Source: Streptomyces antibioticus
Lineage (GTDB): Bacteria > Actinomycetota > Actinomycetes > Streptomycetales > Streptomycetaceae
Assembly (NCBI RefSeq): GCF_002019855.1
Contig: NZ_CM007717.1
Location: forward strand, 3,102,645 to 3,166,644
Length of the DNA: 64,000 bases
Direction: 5' to 3'
The notes below the pieces were generated by a model, which was given only the letters and a program-made list of their open reading frames with translations, was not told the origin of the DNA and did not search any database. Within the stretch, counting starts at the first letter, position 1; each line of letters starts with the position of its first letter. A program made the translations under genes and the position numbers. Of the stretch, positions 18,549 through 28,331 are shown piece by piece.

Positions 18549-20033
18549 TCAGCCCTTCCCGAGGAGCAGCCGGGCCTCGCCGACCGTGATGACGGAACCG
18601 GTGACCAGCACACCGCCGCCGGTGAACTCGCCCTCCTCCTCGGCGAGCGTGATCGCCGCCTCCAGAGCGTCGGGCAGCCGCGGCTCGACCTGGACCCGCT
18701 CGTCGCCGAACACCTCGACGGCGATCGCGGCCAGTTCGTCCGCGTCCATGGCGCGGTGGCTGGAATTCTGGGTGACGACGACCTCCGCGAAGATCGGCTC
18801 GAAGGCTTCGAGGAGCCCTCGGACGTTCTTGTCGCCGCTCGCGCCGACCACGCCGATCAGCCGGCTGAAATCGAACGCCTCGCCCACCGCGTCGGCGGTG
18901 ACCCGGGCGCCCGCCGGGTTGTGGGCGGCGTCCAGCACGATCGTCGGCGAGCGGCGCACGACCTCCAGGCGGCCCGGCGAGGACACGGCCGCGAACGCCT
19001 TGCGGACGGTGTCGAGGTCGAGCGGCTCGGCCCGCTGGGCGCCGACGCCGAAGAACGCCTCGACGGCGGCCAGCGCGACGGCCGCGTTGTGCGCCTGGTG
19101 GGCGCCGTGCAGGGGGAGATACACCTCGGGGTACTCGCCGCCGAGGCCGCGCAGGGTGACGAGCTGGCCGCCGACGGCGACCTGCCGGGCGACCACACCG
19201 AACTCCAGGCCCTCCCGGGCCACGGTGGCGTCGACCTCGACGGCCTTCTTCAGCAGGACCTGCGCCGCGTCGACCGGCTGCTGGGCCAGGATGACGGTCG
19301 CGCCCTGCTTGATGACGCCGCCCTTCTCGCCCGCGATCTCGGCGGGGGTCTCCCCCAGCCGGTCGGTGTGGTCGAGATCGATGGGCGTGACGACGGCGAC
19401 GTCGCCGTCGATGACGTTGGTGGCGTCCCAGGAGCCGCCCATGCCGACTTCCACGACGGCCACGTCCACCGGGGCGTCCGCGAACGCGGCGTACGCCATG
19501 CCGGTGAGCACCTCGAAGAACGACAGCCGGTACTCCTGCTGCGCGTCGACCATCTCGACGTACGGCTTGATGTCCTGGTACGTCTCGATGAAGCGCTCGG
19601 CGGAGATCGGGGCGCCGTCCAGGCTGATGCGCTCGGTGACGGACTGGACGTGCGGGCTGGTGTACCGGCCGGTGCGCAGCTCGAAGGCGCCGAGCAGGGC
19701 CTCGATCATGCGGGCCGTGGACGTCTTGCCGTTGGTCCCGGTGATGTGGATGGAGGGGTACGAGCGCTGCGGGTCGCCCAGGACGTCCATCAGCGCGGAG
19801 ATCCGGCTGACGGAGGGCTCCAGCTTGGTCTCGCCCCAGCGGGTGGCCAGCTCCGTCTCGACCTCGCGCAGGGCCTTGTCCACCTCGGGGTCCGCGGGCC
19901 GCGCGGGAACCTCCGCGCTCGGCCCGGCACCCTGGGTGCGCAGAGTACGGCTGCCGGCCTCGATCACCGCGAGGTCGGGATCACGGTCGGTCTCGGCGGC
20001 GACGATCTCGTCGAAGGGGTCGCTGTCACTCAC
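18549..20033 (-). CDS. folC: Bifunctional folylpolyglutamate synthase / dihydrofolate synthase
   Basis: 494 residues from a GTG. Mur-ligase-type ATPase that adds glutamate to folates (and to dihydropteroate). The P-loop is HITGTNGKTSTARM near residue 100, followed by the folate loop YTSPHVQSVTERI. Further family blocks are VEVGMGGSWDATNVID, TPIDLDHTDRLG and VLDAAHNPAGARV. About 60 acidic, low-complexity N-terminal residues precede the fold, a common actinobacterial feature. It heads a short operon with DUF4233 and ndk. The preceding hypothetical gene ends 56 bases upstream. Confidence 0.95.
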   Translation of the reverse strand: MSDSDPFDEIVAAETDRDPDLAVIEAGSRTLRTQGAGPSAEVPARPADPEVDKALREVETELATRWGETKLEPSVSRISALMDVLGDPQRSYPSIHITGTNGKTSTARMIEALLGAFELRTGRYTSPHVQSVTERISLDGAPISAERFIETYQDIKPYVEMVDAQQEYRLSFFEVLTGMAYAAFADAPVDVAVVEVGMGGSWDATNVIDGDVAVVTPIDLDHTDRLGETPAEIAGEKGGVIKQGATVILAQQPVDAAQVLLKKAVEVDATVAREGLEFGVVARQVAVGGQLVTLRGLGGEYPEVYLPLHGAHQAHNAAVALAAVEAFFGVGAQRAEPLDLDTVRKAFAAVSSPGRLEVVRRSPTIVLDAAHNPAGARVTADAVGEAFDFSRLIGVVGASGDKNVRGLLEAFEPIFAEVVVTQNSSHRAMDADELAAIAVEVFGDERVQVEPRLPDALEAAITLAEEEGEFTGGGVLVTGSVITVGEARLLLGKG

Positions 20034-20089
20034 GGCCCCCAGTCTACGGAGCCGAACCGACAGACGTAGTCAAAGGCCCCCGGAACCCG

Positions 20090-20626
20090 TCACCTACGGG
20101 GCTTGCGCGGCGCCTTCCCCCAAGGCCCGGCGGGCCGCTCCCGCCGGACCCGCGCGACGAACTCGGCCCGCGTCGCCACGACCCGCGGCTCCGGTCGCCG
20201 CACCGATGTCACGTCCCACGGCTCCACCCCCGTCCATCCGAAGGCCCGGACGAGTTCGTCGTGGACCGGCGCGAAGTCCGCGCCGACCAGGTCCGGCATC
20301 CGGTGGTCCAGCCGCCGGACCCGGGCGGTGAAGGCCGCGGGCAGGGGCACGTGGTACGTCTCCAGATAGTGCGCGAAGTCCGCGCGCCAGACCCACAGGC
20401 CGTCGGTGACGAGCGACGAGCAGCCGGAGGTGTGCCGGTGCGCCTCGCCCGTGAGGACGTCGAACCCCGCCTCCATGAAGTGCGTGAGGCGGTGGCCCGT
20501 GTCCAGGTACTCCACGATGCGCGCCTCGTCCGGTTCGCCGGACGCCCGCACGTGGGACCGCAGCGGGCCCGTGGCCAACTCGGCCGGGTGACCGAAGTCG
20601 TCGAAGAAGCCGAGCAGCCTCGGCAT
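20090..20626 (-). CDS. Hypothetical protein, 178 residues
   Basis: I do not recognise this protein. It is soluble by appearance, with several aromatic residues and the segments LLGFFDDFGHPAELATGPLR, TSGCSSLVTDGLWVWRADF and YLETYHVPLPAAF. It has an excellent ribosome site, GGGAGGGA, about 5 bases before the ATG, and normal codon use. It lies between the valS terminator and folC on the same strand, so it may have its own promoter. The tail is rich in Arg and Pro. Confidence 0.7.
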   Translation of the reverse strand: MPRLLGFFDDFGHPAELATGPLRSHVRASGEPDEARIVEYLDTGHRLTHFMEAGFDVLTGEAHRHTSGCSSLVTDGLWVWRADFAHYLETYHVPLPAAFTARVRRLDHRMPDLVGADFAPVHDELVRAFGWTGVEPWDVTSVRRPEPRVVATRAEFVARVRRERPAGPWGKAPRKPRR

Positions 20627-20649
20627 GCGTTCCCTCCCTCGGACGGGCG

Positions 20650-20685
20650 CAGCCGCCCGGTCGCGTGATCGCGGCCGGGCGGCTG
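20650..20685 (-). terminator. Hairpin terminator after valS
   Basis: CAGCCGCCCGG (20650-20660) pairs with 20675-20685, and a CGCG inner pairing tightens the loop. It lies 30 bases past the valS stop. Confidence 0.8.
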
Positions 20686-20715
20686 TCGACTTGCCGTGTC
20701 AGGCGTCAGTGCCCG

Positions 20716-23340
20716 TTACGCCTGGGGCAGGCGGTCCAGTTGGGCTTCGATGCGGGTGATGTCCTCGTCCGCCTTGGCCAGGCGGCCGCGGATCTTGTCC
20801 ACCACGTTGTCCGGGGCCTTGGCGAGGAACGCCTCGTTGCCGAGCTTGGCCTCGGCCTGCTGGCGTTCCTTCTGGGCGGCCGCGAGGTCCTTCGCCAGGC
20901 GCTTGCGTTCCGCGGCGACGTCGATCGTGCCGGACAGGTCGAGGGCGACCGTGGCGCCCGCGACCGGCAGGGTGGCGGTGGCGGAGAACGCCTCGCCCTC
21001 CGGCTGGAGGCGCAGGAGCTGGCGGATCGCCGCCTCGTGCGCCGCGAACGGCGTGCCGTCCAGCTCCAGGCGGGCCGGGACCCGCTGGCCGGGCTGGAGG
21101 CCCTGGTCGGCGCGGAAGCGGCGGACCTCGGTGACGACGGCCTGGAGGCTCTCGATCTCGCGCTCGGCGGCGGTGTCGCGGAAGCCCGAGTCGGTCGGCC
21201 ACTCGGCGACGACGATCGACTCGCCGCCGGTCAGGGTCGTCCAGAGCGTCTCCGTGACGAACGGGACCACCGGGTGCAGCAGCTTCAGCGTGACGTCGAG
21301 GACCTCGCCCAGGACGCGCTTGCTGACCTCGGCCGCCGGGCCGCCCGCCTGGAAGGTGGTCTTGGACAGCTCGACGTACCAGTCGAAGACCTCGTCCCAC
21401 GCGAAGTGGAACAGCGCGTCGGAGAGCTTCGCGAACTGGAAGTCCTCGTAGAGCGCGTCGACTTCGGCGACGACGGAGTTGAGGCGGGAGAGGATCCAGC
21501 GGTCCGTGGCGGACATCGCCGACGGCTCCGGAAGCGGGCCCTCGACCGTCGCGCCGTTCATCAGCGCGAAGCGGGTGGCGTTCCAGATCTTGTTGGCAAA
21601 GTTGCGGGACCCCTGGACCCAGTCTTCGCCGATCGGGACGTCGACGCCCGGGTTGGCGCCGCGCGCAAGGGTGAAACGGAGCGCGTCGGAGCCGTACTTG
21701 TCCATCCAGTCCAGCGGATTGACCGCGTTGCCGAAGGACTTGGACATCTTCTTGCCGAACTGGTCGCGGACCATGCCGTGCAGGGCGATGGTGTGGAACG
21801 GCGGGGTGCCGTCCATCGCGTACAGGCCGAACATCATCATCCGGGCGACCCAGAAGAAGAGGATGTCGTAGCCGGTGACCAGGACGGAGTTCGGGTAGAA
21901 CTTCGCGAGCGACTCGGTCTGTTCGGGCCAGCCGAGCGTGGAGAACGGCCACAGGCCGGAGGAGAACCAGGTGTCGAGGACGTCGGTGTCCTGGTGCCAG
22001 CCCTCGCCGGTGGGGACCTCGTCGTCGGGGCCGACGCAGACGACCTCGCCGTTCGGGCCGTACCAGACGGGGATGCGGTGGCCCCACCACAACTGCCGTG
22101 AGATGCACCAGTCGTGGAGGTTGTCGACCCAGTCGAAGTACCGCTTCTCCATCTCCTGCGGGTGGATCTTGACCCGGCCGTCGCGGACGGCGTCACCGGC
22201 GGCCTTGGCCAGCGGGCCGACCTTGACCCACCACTGCATGGACAGGCGCGGCTCGATGGTGGTCTTGCAGCGCGAGCAGTGGCCGACGGAGTGGACGTAG
22301 GGCCGCTTCTCGGCGACGATCCGGCCCTCGGCGCGCAGCGCGGCGACGATGGCGGAGCGGGCCTCCAGCCGGTCCAGGCCCTGGAAGGGGCCGTGGGCGG
22401 TGATGACGGCGTGCTCGTCCATGACGGTGAGGGACGGCAGGTTGTGGCGCTGGCCGATCTCGAAGTCGTTCGGGTCGTGGGCCGGGGTCACCTTGACGGC
22501 GCCGGTGCCGAACTCGGGGTCGACGTGCGTGTCGGCGACGACCGGGATGAAGCGGTCGGTCAGCGGGAGGCGGATCTCCTTGCCGACCAGGTGCTTGTAG
22601 CGCTCGTCGTCGGGGTGGACGGCGACGGCGGTGTCACCGAGCATCGTCTCGGCGCGGGTGGTGGCGACGACGATGGTGTCGTCCCCCTCGCCGTACTTCA
22701 TCGAGACGAGCTCGCCGTCGTCGTCCTGGTACTCGACCTCGATGTCCGAGATCGCGGTGAGACAGCGCGGGCACCAGTTGATGATGCGCTCGGCGCGGTA
22801 GATCAACTCGTCGTCGTAGAGCCGCTTGAAGATGGTCTGGACGGCCTGGGAGAGGCCCTCGTCCATGGTGAAGCGCTCGCGGGACCAGGCGACGCCGTCG
22901 CCGAGGCGGCGCATCTGGCCGCTGATCTGGCCGCCGGACTCGCCCTTCCACTGCCAGACGCGCTCGACGAACGCCTCGCGGCCCAGGTCGTGGCGGGACT
23001 TGCCCTCCTTGCCCAGTTCGCGCTCGACGACGTTCTGCGTGGCGATGCCGGCGTGGTCCATGCCGGGCTGCCAGAGCGTCTCGAAGCCCTGCATGCGCTT
23101 ACGGCGGGTCAGGGCGTCGATGAGGGTGTGCTCGAAGGCGTGGCCCAGGTGCAGGCTGCCCGTGACGTTCGGCGGCGGGATGACGATGGTGTACGGAGGC
23201 TTGTCGCTCTTCGCGTCCGCCTCGAAGTAACCCCGCTCCACCCAGCGCTCGTACAGCGGCCCCTCTACGTCGGCCGGCGCGTACTGGGTCGGCAGTTCGG
23301 TGTGGGGCGCTGATGGCTGCTGCTGAGCGTTCTCGGTCAC
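20716..23340 (-). CDS. valS: Valyl-tRNA synthetase
   Basis: 874 residues, class I synthetase of the shorter bacterial type. The HIGH motif is HLGH at residues 64-67 in [18 protein letters not shown]. The KMSKS loop is KKMSKSFGN near residue 532. The editing domain (CP1) lies between, with zinc-type cysteines in NWCPRC and HCSRC. The C-terminal coiled coil ([20 protein letters not shown]) is the valine-specific arm. The start is a GTG. No T-box or other leader structure was seen in the 135 bases before it, which are shared with a divergent gene. Confidence 0.97.
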   Translation of the reverse strand: MTENAQQQPSAPHTELPTQYAPADVEGPLYERWVERGYFEADAKSDKPPYTIVIPPPNVTGSLHLGHAFEHTLIDALTRRKRMQGFETLWQPGMDHAGIATQNVVERELGKEGKSRHDLGREAFVERVWQWKGESGGQISGQMRRLGDGVAWSRERFTMDEGLSQAVQTIFKRLYDDELIYRAERIINWCPRCLTAISDIEVEYQDDDGELVSMKYGEGDDTIVVATTRAETMLGDTAVAVHPDDERYKHLVGKEIRLPLTDRFIPVVADTHVDPEFGTGAVKVTPAHDPNDFEIGQRHNLPSLTVMDEHAVITAHGPFQGLDRLEARSAIVAALRAEGRIVAEKRPYVHSVGHCSRCKTTIEPRLSMQWWVKVGPLAKAAGDAVRDGRVKIHPQEMEKRYFDWVDNLHDWCISRQLWWGHRIPVWYGPNGEVVCVGPDDEVPTGEGWHQDTDVLDTWFSSGLWPFSTLGWPEQTESLAKFYPNSVLVTGYDILFFWVARMMMFGLYAMDGTPPFHTIALHGMVRDQFGKKMSKSFGNAVNPLDWMDKYGSDALRFTLARGANPGVDVPIGEDWVQGSRNFANKIWNATRFALMNGATVEGPLPEPSAMSATDRWILSRLNSVVAEVDALYEDFQFAKLSDALFHFAWDEVFDWYVELSKTTFQAGGPAAEVSKRVLGEVLDVTLKLLHPVVPFVTETLWTTLTGGESIVVAEWPTDSGFRDTAAEREIESLQAVVTEVRRFRADQGLQPGQRVPARLELDGTPFAAHEAAIRQLLRLQPEGEAFSATATLPVAGATVALDLSGTIDVAAERKRLAKDLAAAQKERQQAEAKLGNEAFLAKAPDNVVDKIRGRLAKADEDITRIEAQLDRLPQA

Positions 23341-23475
23341 GGGCCCAGTTTAGGGGTGTCACGGCGCCGTCCCGAAACGTGTTTGCTCTGTAACGGTAGG
23401 GGCCCCGCCGCTCCAGGGGCGTTGCCCTTGGGTCAGGATGTGAAAATCACATAAGCACTGGAGGGGAACCCAGAA

Positions 23476-24447
23476 ATGAGTCACAACCAGCCGGGCCCGT
23501 ACGGCGGGCAGCCCCAGCAGCCCGGACCGTACGGCCAGCCGGGCCCGTACGGCCAGCCGCCGCAGGCCCCGCAGCCCGGCTACGGCTACCCCCAGCAGCC
23601 TCCCGCCCCGCAGCCCGGCTACGGCTACCCGCAGCAGCCCCCGCAGGGCGTCCCGCCGCAGGCCCCCTACGGCCAGCAGCCCCCGTACGGCCAGCAGCCT
23701 CCGTACGGCCAGGCCCCCTACGGCATGCCCCAGCCCCCGGCACCGGGCGGCGGCAAGAAGAAGACCGGCATCATCCTCGGCTCGGTCGCGGTCGTCGCCG
23801 CGATCGCGGTCGGCGGCTACTTCCTCCTCAACGGCGGCACCGGCGGCACGGGCGCAAGCAGCCTCAAGGACGACGGCCCGCACAAGCTGACGACTCCGGC
23901 GACGGTGCTCGGCGAGTACACGAAGTCCGACAGTGCCGACAGCGGCGGCTTCGACCAGGACGACATCAAGGACGCCGAGAAGCACGGCGTCAAGAACCCC
24001 CAGGACGTCAACGCGGGCTACCAGGCCGGTGACAAGAACAACCCGCTCGCCTTGAAGATGTTGAACTTCATGGGCGTCTACGGCGAGATCGAGGACCCCG
24101 AGAAGGTCGTCGACGCGATGTTCGCCGAGATGAAGCGGAGCGCCGCCGAGGAACCGGAGGAGGGCGAACTCGTCGGCACTCCCAAGGCTTACACCCCGAG
24201 CAGCCTCGACGGCGCGATCCTCAAGTGCCAAGAGACGAAGATCAAGAACGACTCCCCGTCGTCCTCCGACTCCCCGGCCGGGCCGAACGAGATCAGCATT
24301 CCTGTGTGCATCTGGGGCGACCACAGCACGCTGGGCATCGTGATGCACATCGACATGGCCGACGCACTGTCCGGCAAGTCCGTCGACTTGGAGGCCAGCG
24401 CCGAGATCGCGGCGAAGCTCCGCGACGAGGTCCGCGTCAAGGCGTGA
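23476..24447 (+). CDS. Membrane protein with Pro/Gly/Tyr/Gln-repeat N-terminus
   Basis: 323 residues. The first 95 are tandem GPYGQP and PGYGYPQQP repeats, cytoplasmic by topology. A Lys-rich stop (GGGKKKTG) and one membrane helix (IILGSVAVVAAIAVGGYFLL) follow, then an acidic outer domain of about 200 residues. Two cysteines in that domain (LKCQETK and PVCIWGD) could form a disulphide. This architecture is common in streptomycetes but uncharacterised. GGAGGGG lies 8 bases before the ATG. It is divergent from valS and convergent with clpX. Confidence 0.85.
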   Translation: MSHNQPGPYGGQPQQPGPYGQPGPYGQPPQAPQPGYGYPQQPPAPQPGYGYPQQPPQGVPPQAPYGQQPPYGQQPPYGQAPYGMPQPPAPGGGKKKTGIILGSVAVVAAIAVGGYFLLNGGTGGTGASSLKDDGPHKLTTPATVLGEYTKSDSADSGGFDQDDIKDAEKHGVKNPQDVNAGYQAGDKNNPLALKMLNFMGVYGEIEDPEKVVDAMFAEMKRSAAEEPEEGELVGTPKAYTPSSLDGAILKCQETKIKNDSPSSSDSPAGPNEISIPVCIWGDHSTLGIVMHIDMADALSGKSVDLEASAEIAAKLRDEVRVKA

Positions 24448-24467
24448 CACTCCGTCGTCCGGTGTGA

Positions 24468-24506
24468 CGAAGGGGCCCCGGTCGTCGTCCGACCGGGGCC
24501 CCTTCG
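24468..24506. terminator. Bidirectional terminator between the repeat protein gene and clpX
   Basis: A perfect 16-base stem (24468-24483 with 24491-24506) with a 7-base loop, between convergent genes. In both directions the stem ends in an AAGG/CCTT section. Confidence 0.85.
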
Positions 24507-24544
24507 CTCTGTTCCGCTCCGTCGTGCTCTGTTCCGCTTTTCGA

Positions 24545-25834
24545 TCAGGCCGTCTTCTGCTCGCCCGGGCCGCGGCCGCCGCGCTGTTCGCGGGGGATCA
24601 GGGTCGGGTTGACGTTGGAGTGGACGACGTCCGCCGTGATGACGACCCGGGCCACGTCCTTGCGGGACGGGACCTCGTACATCACCGACATCAGCACCTC
24701 CTCCATGATGGCGCGCAGACCCCGCGCGCCGGTCTGGCGGAGGATGGCCTGGTCGGCGATGGCCTCCAGGGCCTCGCGCTCGAAGTCCAGCTCCACACCG
24801 TCGAGTTCGAAGAGGCGCTGGTACTGCTTGACCAGCGCGTTGCGCGGCTCGATCAGGATCTGGAGCAGGGCCTCGCGGTCCAGGTTGTGCACCGAGGTGA
24901 TGACCGGGAGCCGGCCGATGAACTCGGGGATCATGCCGAACTTGACCAGGTCCTCGGGCATGACGTCCTCGAACTGGTCCTTGGCCTCCAGCTCGCGCTT
25001 GGAGCGGATCGTCGCGCCGAAGCCGATGCCCTTGGCGCCGGCCCGCGTCTCGATGATCTTCTCCAGGCCGGAGAACGCACCGCCCACGATGAACAGCACG
25101 TTCGTCGTGTCGATCTGGATGAACTCCTGGTGCGGGTGCTTGCGGCCGCCCTGCGGCGGGACGGAGGCCGTGGTGCCCTCAAGGATCTTCAGCAGCGCCT
25201 GCTGCACACCCTCGCCGGACACGTCACGCGTGATCGACGGGTTCTCGCTCTTGCGGGCGACCTTGTCGATCTCGTCGATGTAGATGATCCCGGTCTCGGC
25301 CTTCTTGACGTCGTAGTCGGCGGCCTGGATCAGCTTCAGCAGGATGTTCTCGACGTCCTCGCCGACGTACCCCGCCTCGGTGAGGGCGGTGGCGTCCGCG
25401 ATGGCGAACGGCACGTTCAGCATGCGGGCGAGGGTCTGCGCGAGGAGCGTCTTGCCGGAGCCCGTGGGGCCCAGCAGCAGGATGTTGGACTTGGCCAACT
25501 CGATGGCGTCCTCACGGCTTTGGCCGCCGCCGTTCTCGCCGGCCTGGACGCGCTTGTAGTGGTTGTACACCGCCACCGACAGGGCCTTCTTGGCGGCCTC
25601 CTGGCCGACCACGTAGCCCTCGAGGAACTCGTAGATCTCGCGCGGCTTCGGGAGTTCCTCCCAGCGGACCTCGCTGGTCTCCGCGAGTTCTTCCTCGATG
25701 ATCTCGTTACAGAGATCGATGCACTCGTCGCAGATGTACACACCGGGCCCTGCGATGAGCTTCTTGACCTGCTTCTGGCTCTTGCCGCAGAACGAGCACT
25801 TGAGCAGATCGCCGCCGTCACCGATGCGTGCCAC
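24545..25834 (-). CDS. clpX: ATP-dependent Clp protease ATPase subunit ClpX
   Basis: 429 residues. It unfolds substrates and feeds them to the ClpP chamber. The N-terminal zinc-binding domain has Cys at 13, 16, 35 and 38 (CSFC and CDEC). The AAA+ domain has Walker A GPTGSGKT at 122-129 and Walker B IIYIDEID at 183-190. The IGF loop that docks on ClpP is present as GIGFGAT. The GTG start has GGGGAAG about 9 bases upstream. It follows clpP2 by 180 bases with a strong hairpin between, so it may be partly uncoupled from the clpP operon. Confidence 0.97.
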   Translation of the reverse strand: MARIGDGGDLLKCSFCGKSQKQVKKLIAGPGVYICDECIDLCNEIIEEELAETSEVRWEELPKPREIYEFLEGYVVGQEAAKKALSVAVYNHYKRVQAGENGGGQSREDAIELAKSNILLLGPTGSGKTLLAQTLARMLNVPFAIADATALTEAGYVGEDVENILLKLIQAADYDVKKAETGIIYIDEIDKVARKSENPSITRDVSGEGVQQALLKILEGTTASVPPQGGRKHPHQEFIQIDTTNVLFIVGGAFSGLEKIIETRAGAKGIGFGATIRSKRELEAKDQFEDVMPEDLVKFGMIPEFIGRLPVITSVHNLDREALLQILIEPRNALVKQYQRLFELDGVELDFEREALEAIADQAILRQTGARGLRAIMEEVLMSVMYEVPSRKDVARVVITADVVHSNVNPTLIPREQRGGRGPGEQKTA

Positions 25835-25939
25835 GGTGTGCTTCCCCTTCGCCTGGGAGACGACTGGACGCTTTCGAATCCAGCGGCTCCTGGTGCTGCC
25901 TTATTCCGACGGTACCTTGCCGGGACCCCCGTTCGGGCC

Positions 25940-25991
25940 CCCCTTGGCACGGTTCACTTCCACGTGGACCGTGTCACACCGTGCCAAGGGG
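25940..25991 (-). terminator. Large hairpin between clpP2 and clpX
   Basis: CCCCTTGGCACGG at 25940-25952 pairs perfectly with 25979-25991; the 26-base loop can form an inner CCACGTGG-type stem. It begins 23 bases past the clpP2 stop. It may end the clpP1P2 transcript or lower expression of clpX. Confidence 0.65.
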
Positions 25992-26014
25992 TACGGACGA
26001 GAGTGCCCCGCGCG

Positions 26015-26695
26015 TCAACGCAGAGAGTCGTTGTTCAACTTCCGGGTGGAGATGATCTGGTCGATCAGGCCGTACGACAGCGCGTCCTCGGCCGTGAGGA
26101 TCTTGTCGCGCTCGATGTCCTCGCGGATCTTCTCGATCGGCGTGGTGGAGTGCTTGGCCAGCATCTCCTCGAGCTGGGCACGCATCCGGAGGATCTCGTT
26201 GGCGGCGATCTCCAGGTCCGAGACCTGACCGCGGCCGGTCTCGCTGTACGGCTGGTGGATCAGCACACGCGCGTTCGGCAGGGCCATGCGCTTGCCCGGC
26301 GTACCGGCGGCCAGCAGGATCGCGGCGGCGGAGGCCGCCTGGCCCATGCAGACCGTCTGGATGTCGGGCTTCACGAACTGCATCGTGTCGTAGATCGCGG
26401 TCAGCGCCGTGAAGGAGCCGCCGGGGCTGTTGATGTAGACCGAGATGTCCCGGTCGGGGTCCATCGACTCCAGGCACAGGAGCTGTGCCATGACGTCGTT
26501 GGCGGAGGCGTCGTCGATCTGCACGCCGAGGAAGATCACGCGCTCCTCGAAGAGCTTCGCGTACGGGTCGTACTCACGGATGCCCTGCGAGGTGCGCTCG
26601 ACGAAGCGGGGGATGACGTAGCGGGACTCGGCACGGGGGCCGGTGTACTCGGCCGCCGCACGGGCGTTGAGGCCGCTGCCGGGGAAGTCGTTCAC
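26015..26695 (-). CDS. clpP2: ATP-dependent Clp protease proteolytic subunit ClpP2
   Basis: 226 residues from the GTG at 26695, which has AGGAG 5 bases upstream. Serine protease subunit of the Clp chamber. The triad is intact: Ser122 in [12 protein letters not shown], His147 in LIHQPY, and Asp197 in [11 protein letters not shown]. The frame stays open for 255 further codons upstream, but that stretch is low-complexity repeat sequence and is not treated as coding. In streptomycetes ClpP1 and ClpP2 are both needed for the main proteolytic complex. Here the two genes are unusually far apart (about 790 bases). Confidence 0.95.
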   Translation of the reverse strand: MNDFPGSGLNARAAAEYTGPRAESRYVIPRFVERTSQGIREYDPYAKLFEERVIFLGVQIDDASANDVMAQLLCLESMDPDRDISVYINSPGGSFTALTAIYDTMQFVKPDIQTVCMGQAASAAAILLAAGTPGKRMALPNARVLIHQPYSETGRGQVSDLEIAANEILRMRAQLEEMLAKHSTTPIEKIREDIERDKILTAEDALSYGLIDQIISTRKLNNDSLR

Positions 26696-27488
26696 GGTGT
26701 CTCCTGGAGAAGGGCTGGGCGGTGGCTGCTTGAGATTGCGATCACGGGCGGGCGGCGGGTCGACGGCGGGGGCGGACGGCGGTACGGGGTCAGTCGGTCG
26801 GGCCCACGCGACTTCCGGTCCGTCCGGCTCCGGGAGCCCTGACGAACCCCGCCGGCCTCGTGGCCTCCGCGGGATCGCGTCCGGCTCCGCCGGGGCCGTG
26901 GAGCCTCCAGGGCCGTAGGACCTCCGTAGGGGCCTCGCGGCCTCTGCCGGGCCTCGTGAGCCCTGTGGGGCCCGCGGGTTCCGACGAGGGCCCTGAAGGC
27001 CCTGACGGACGCCTGCGGCGGCCTCACGGGGTTCGCGGGGTCCGGCGGGTCCGGCGGGGGCTGCCGGGCCCTGACGGGACCGGTACGGCTTCCGGTGACC
27101 GCGTCGCCCTACGGGCTGCCGCGGCTTCCGGGGGCCGAGACCCTGAGGAGAGCCTTCGCTCCCGGACCGAGTGCCTGCCGGGGCCGTCGCCGCCCCTTGC
27201 CGGAACCACGTGGTTCCCACCAGGACCCGACCCGAGCATCCGGCCCGGAACCGGGTCGCCCGGCCGAACCGGTCGGCCCAGCCGGCCCCGTAGGAACCGC
27301 AAGCCCGGTCGCCCTGGCCGGCCCGGTCGGAGCATGACCCCGGTCGGGACCGTCGGCCCGGCCGGAACCGCAGACCCGGTCGGAACCGTGACCCCCGTCG
27401 GAACCACGGACCCGGTCGGAGCCACAGCCCCGTCCGCGGCACCCGCACCCGCACCCGCACCCGGCAGGGACCCGCGCCGTCGGTCGGG
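26696..27488. repeat. 790-base low-complexity spacer between clpP1 and clpP2
   Basis: The whole spacer is built from degenerate GC-rich words such as CCGGTCGGAACC, GGGCCGTAGG and GCCTCGTGG, and is open in several frames on both strands. Read in various frames it gives collagen-like Gly-Pro-Ala or Gly-Thr-x-x-Pro-Val strings. The clearest part is an 18-base tandem repeat at 27340-27429 followed by four copies of CACCCG (27440-27463). No gene is supported. It probably lies inside the clpP1P2 transcript, or contains a separate clpP2 promoter that I could not find. Confidence 0.75.
27340..27429. repeat. 18-base tandem repeat, five copies
   Basis: Five adjacent 18-base units with consensus close to CCGGTCGGAACCGCAGAC: 27340-27357, 27358-27375, 27376-27393, 27394-27411 and 27412-27429. 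A diverged unit precedes them at 27323. Confidence 0.85.
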
Positions 27489-28109
27489 CTACGCCGCGCC
27501 CGTGCCGCCGCCGCCCGGCATGCCTGCGGCCGTCGGGATGACGTCGTCGATGAGGCCGTACTCCTTGGCCTCGAACGCGTCGAACCAGCGGTCGCGGTCC
27601 GAGTCGCGGGTGATCTGCTCGACCGACTGACCCGTGTGCTGCGAGGTCAGCTCGGCCATGCGCTTCTTGGTGTGCAGCAGCCGCTCGGCGTGGATCTTGA
27701 TGTCGGAGGCCGAGCCGGCCAGGCCGGCGGACGGCTGGTGGATCAGGATCTCGGCGTTCGGCAGGGCGAACCGCTTGCCGGGGGTGCCCGCGCTGAGCAG
27801 GAACTGACCCATCGAGGCCGCGAGGCCCATGGCGATGGTCACCACGTCGTTCTTGATGAACTGCATGGTGTCGTAGATCGCCATACCGGCCGTGATCGAA
27901 CCGCCGGGGCTGTTGATGTACAGGTAGATGTCCTTGTCCGGGTCCGCGGCAAGGAGCAGAAGCTGTGCGGTGATCTTGTTAGCGATGTCGTCGTCGACCG
28001 GCTGGCCGAGGAAGATGATCCGCTCGCCAAGCAGCCGGTTGTAGACCTGGTCGCCGAGGCCACCACCGATGGAAGGCTCGCCGGCGGCGGAGGGCATCAG
28101 ATTCGTCAC
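27489..28109 (-). CDS. clpP1: ATP-dependent Clp protease proteolytic subunit ClpP1
   Basis: 206 residues from a GTG at 28109, preceded by AGGTGG 4 bases upstream. The catalytic triad is Ser99 (GLAASMGQF), His124 (LIHQPS) and Asp173 ([10 protein letters not shown]). The hydrophobic [19 protein letters not shown] block is typical. ClpP1 with ClpP2 forms the main Clp peptidase and affects differentiation in streptomycetes. A ClgR-type box lies about 135 bases upstream of the start. The C-terminus ends in a Gly/Ala tail. Confidence 0.96.
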   Translation of the reverse strand: MTNLMPSAAGEPSIGGGLGDQVYNRLLGERIIFLGQPVDDDIANKITAQLLLLAADPDKDIYLYINSPGGSITAGMAIYDTMQFIKNDVVTIAMGLAASMGQFLLSAGTPGKRFALPNAEILIHQPSAGLAGSASDIKIHAERLLHTKKRMAELTSQHTGQSVEQITRDSDRDRWFDAFEAKEYGLIDDVIPTAAGMPGGGGTGAA

Positions 28110-28198
28110 GTATCCACCTGCTCGTCTTACGACGGCGCCGGGCCGTCTCACGTGTACTGCCGGGGGCAACGGGGACTCCCCTGCCCTCGTACTCATGG

Positions 28199-28204
28199 AC
28201 CCTA
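28199..28204 (-). promoter_or_regulatory. Candidate -10 box of the clpP1 promoter
   Basis: TAGGGT on the minus strand would start transcription near 28192, about 83 bases before clpP1. No good -35 box is seen, which fits a promoter that needs an activator bound just upstream. Confidence 0.45.
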
Positions 28205-28242
28205 ACGCGCGGGTCCCTCCCGAGAATCCCGGAGAGGTGGGT

Positions 28243-28256
28243 GTTCGCCGGGGGCG
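28243..28256 (-). promoter_or_regulatory. ClgR box upstream of clpP1
   Basis: GTTCGC, five bases, then GCG, matching the GTTCGC-N5-GCG box that I recall for the activator ClgR at the S. lividans clpP1 promoter. It would lie about 50-65 bases upstream of the predicted start site, a normal place for an activator. Confidence 0.65.
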
Positions 28257-28275
28257 TAGCGCCCGGGGACGGGAA

Positions 28276-28306
28276 CGGGCCCCGGAACACTGGGTTCCGG
28301 GGCCCG
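28276..28306 (-). terminator. Hairpin terminator after tig
   Basis: A perfect 12-base stem (28277-28288 with 28294-28305), extended by one more pair, 26 bases past the tig stop. It separates tig from the clpP1 promoter. Confidence 0.85.
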
Positions 28307-28331
28307 TCGCACAAGCGTCGGATACGAGGGC

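Noticed and set aside
23341..23475. T-box or other riboswitch before valS
   Set aside because: No T-box core word or specifier stem was seen in the short shared upstream region.
26696..27460. N-terminal extension of ClpP2 by 255 codons
   Set aside because: The in-frame sequence is degenerate repeat, other frames are equally open, and the GTG at 26695 has a good ribosome site and fits the family length.
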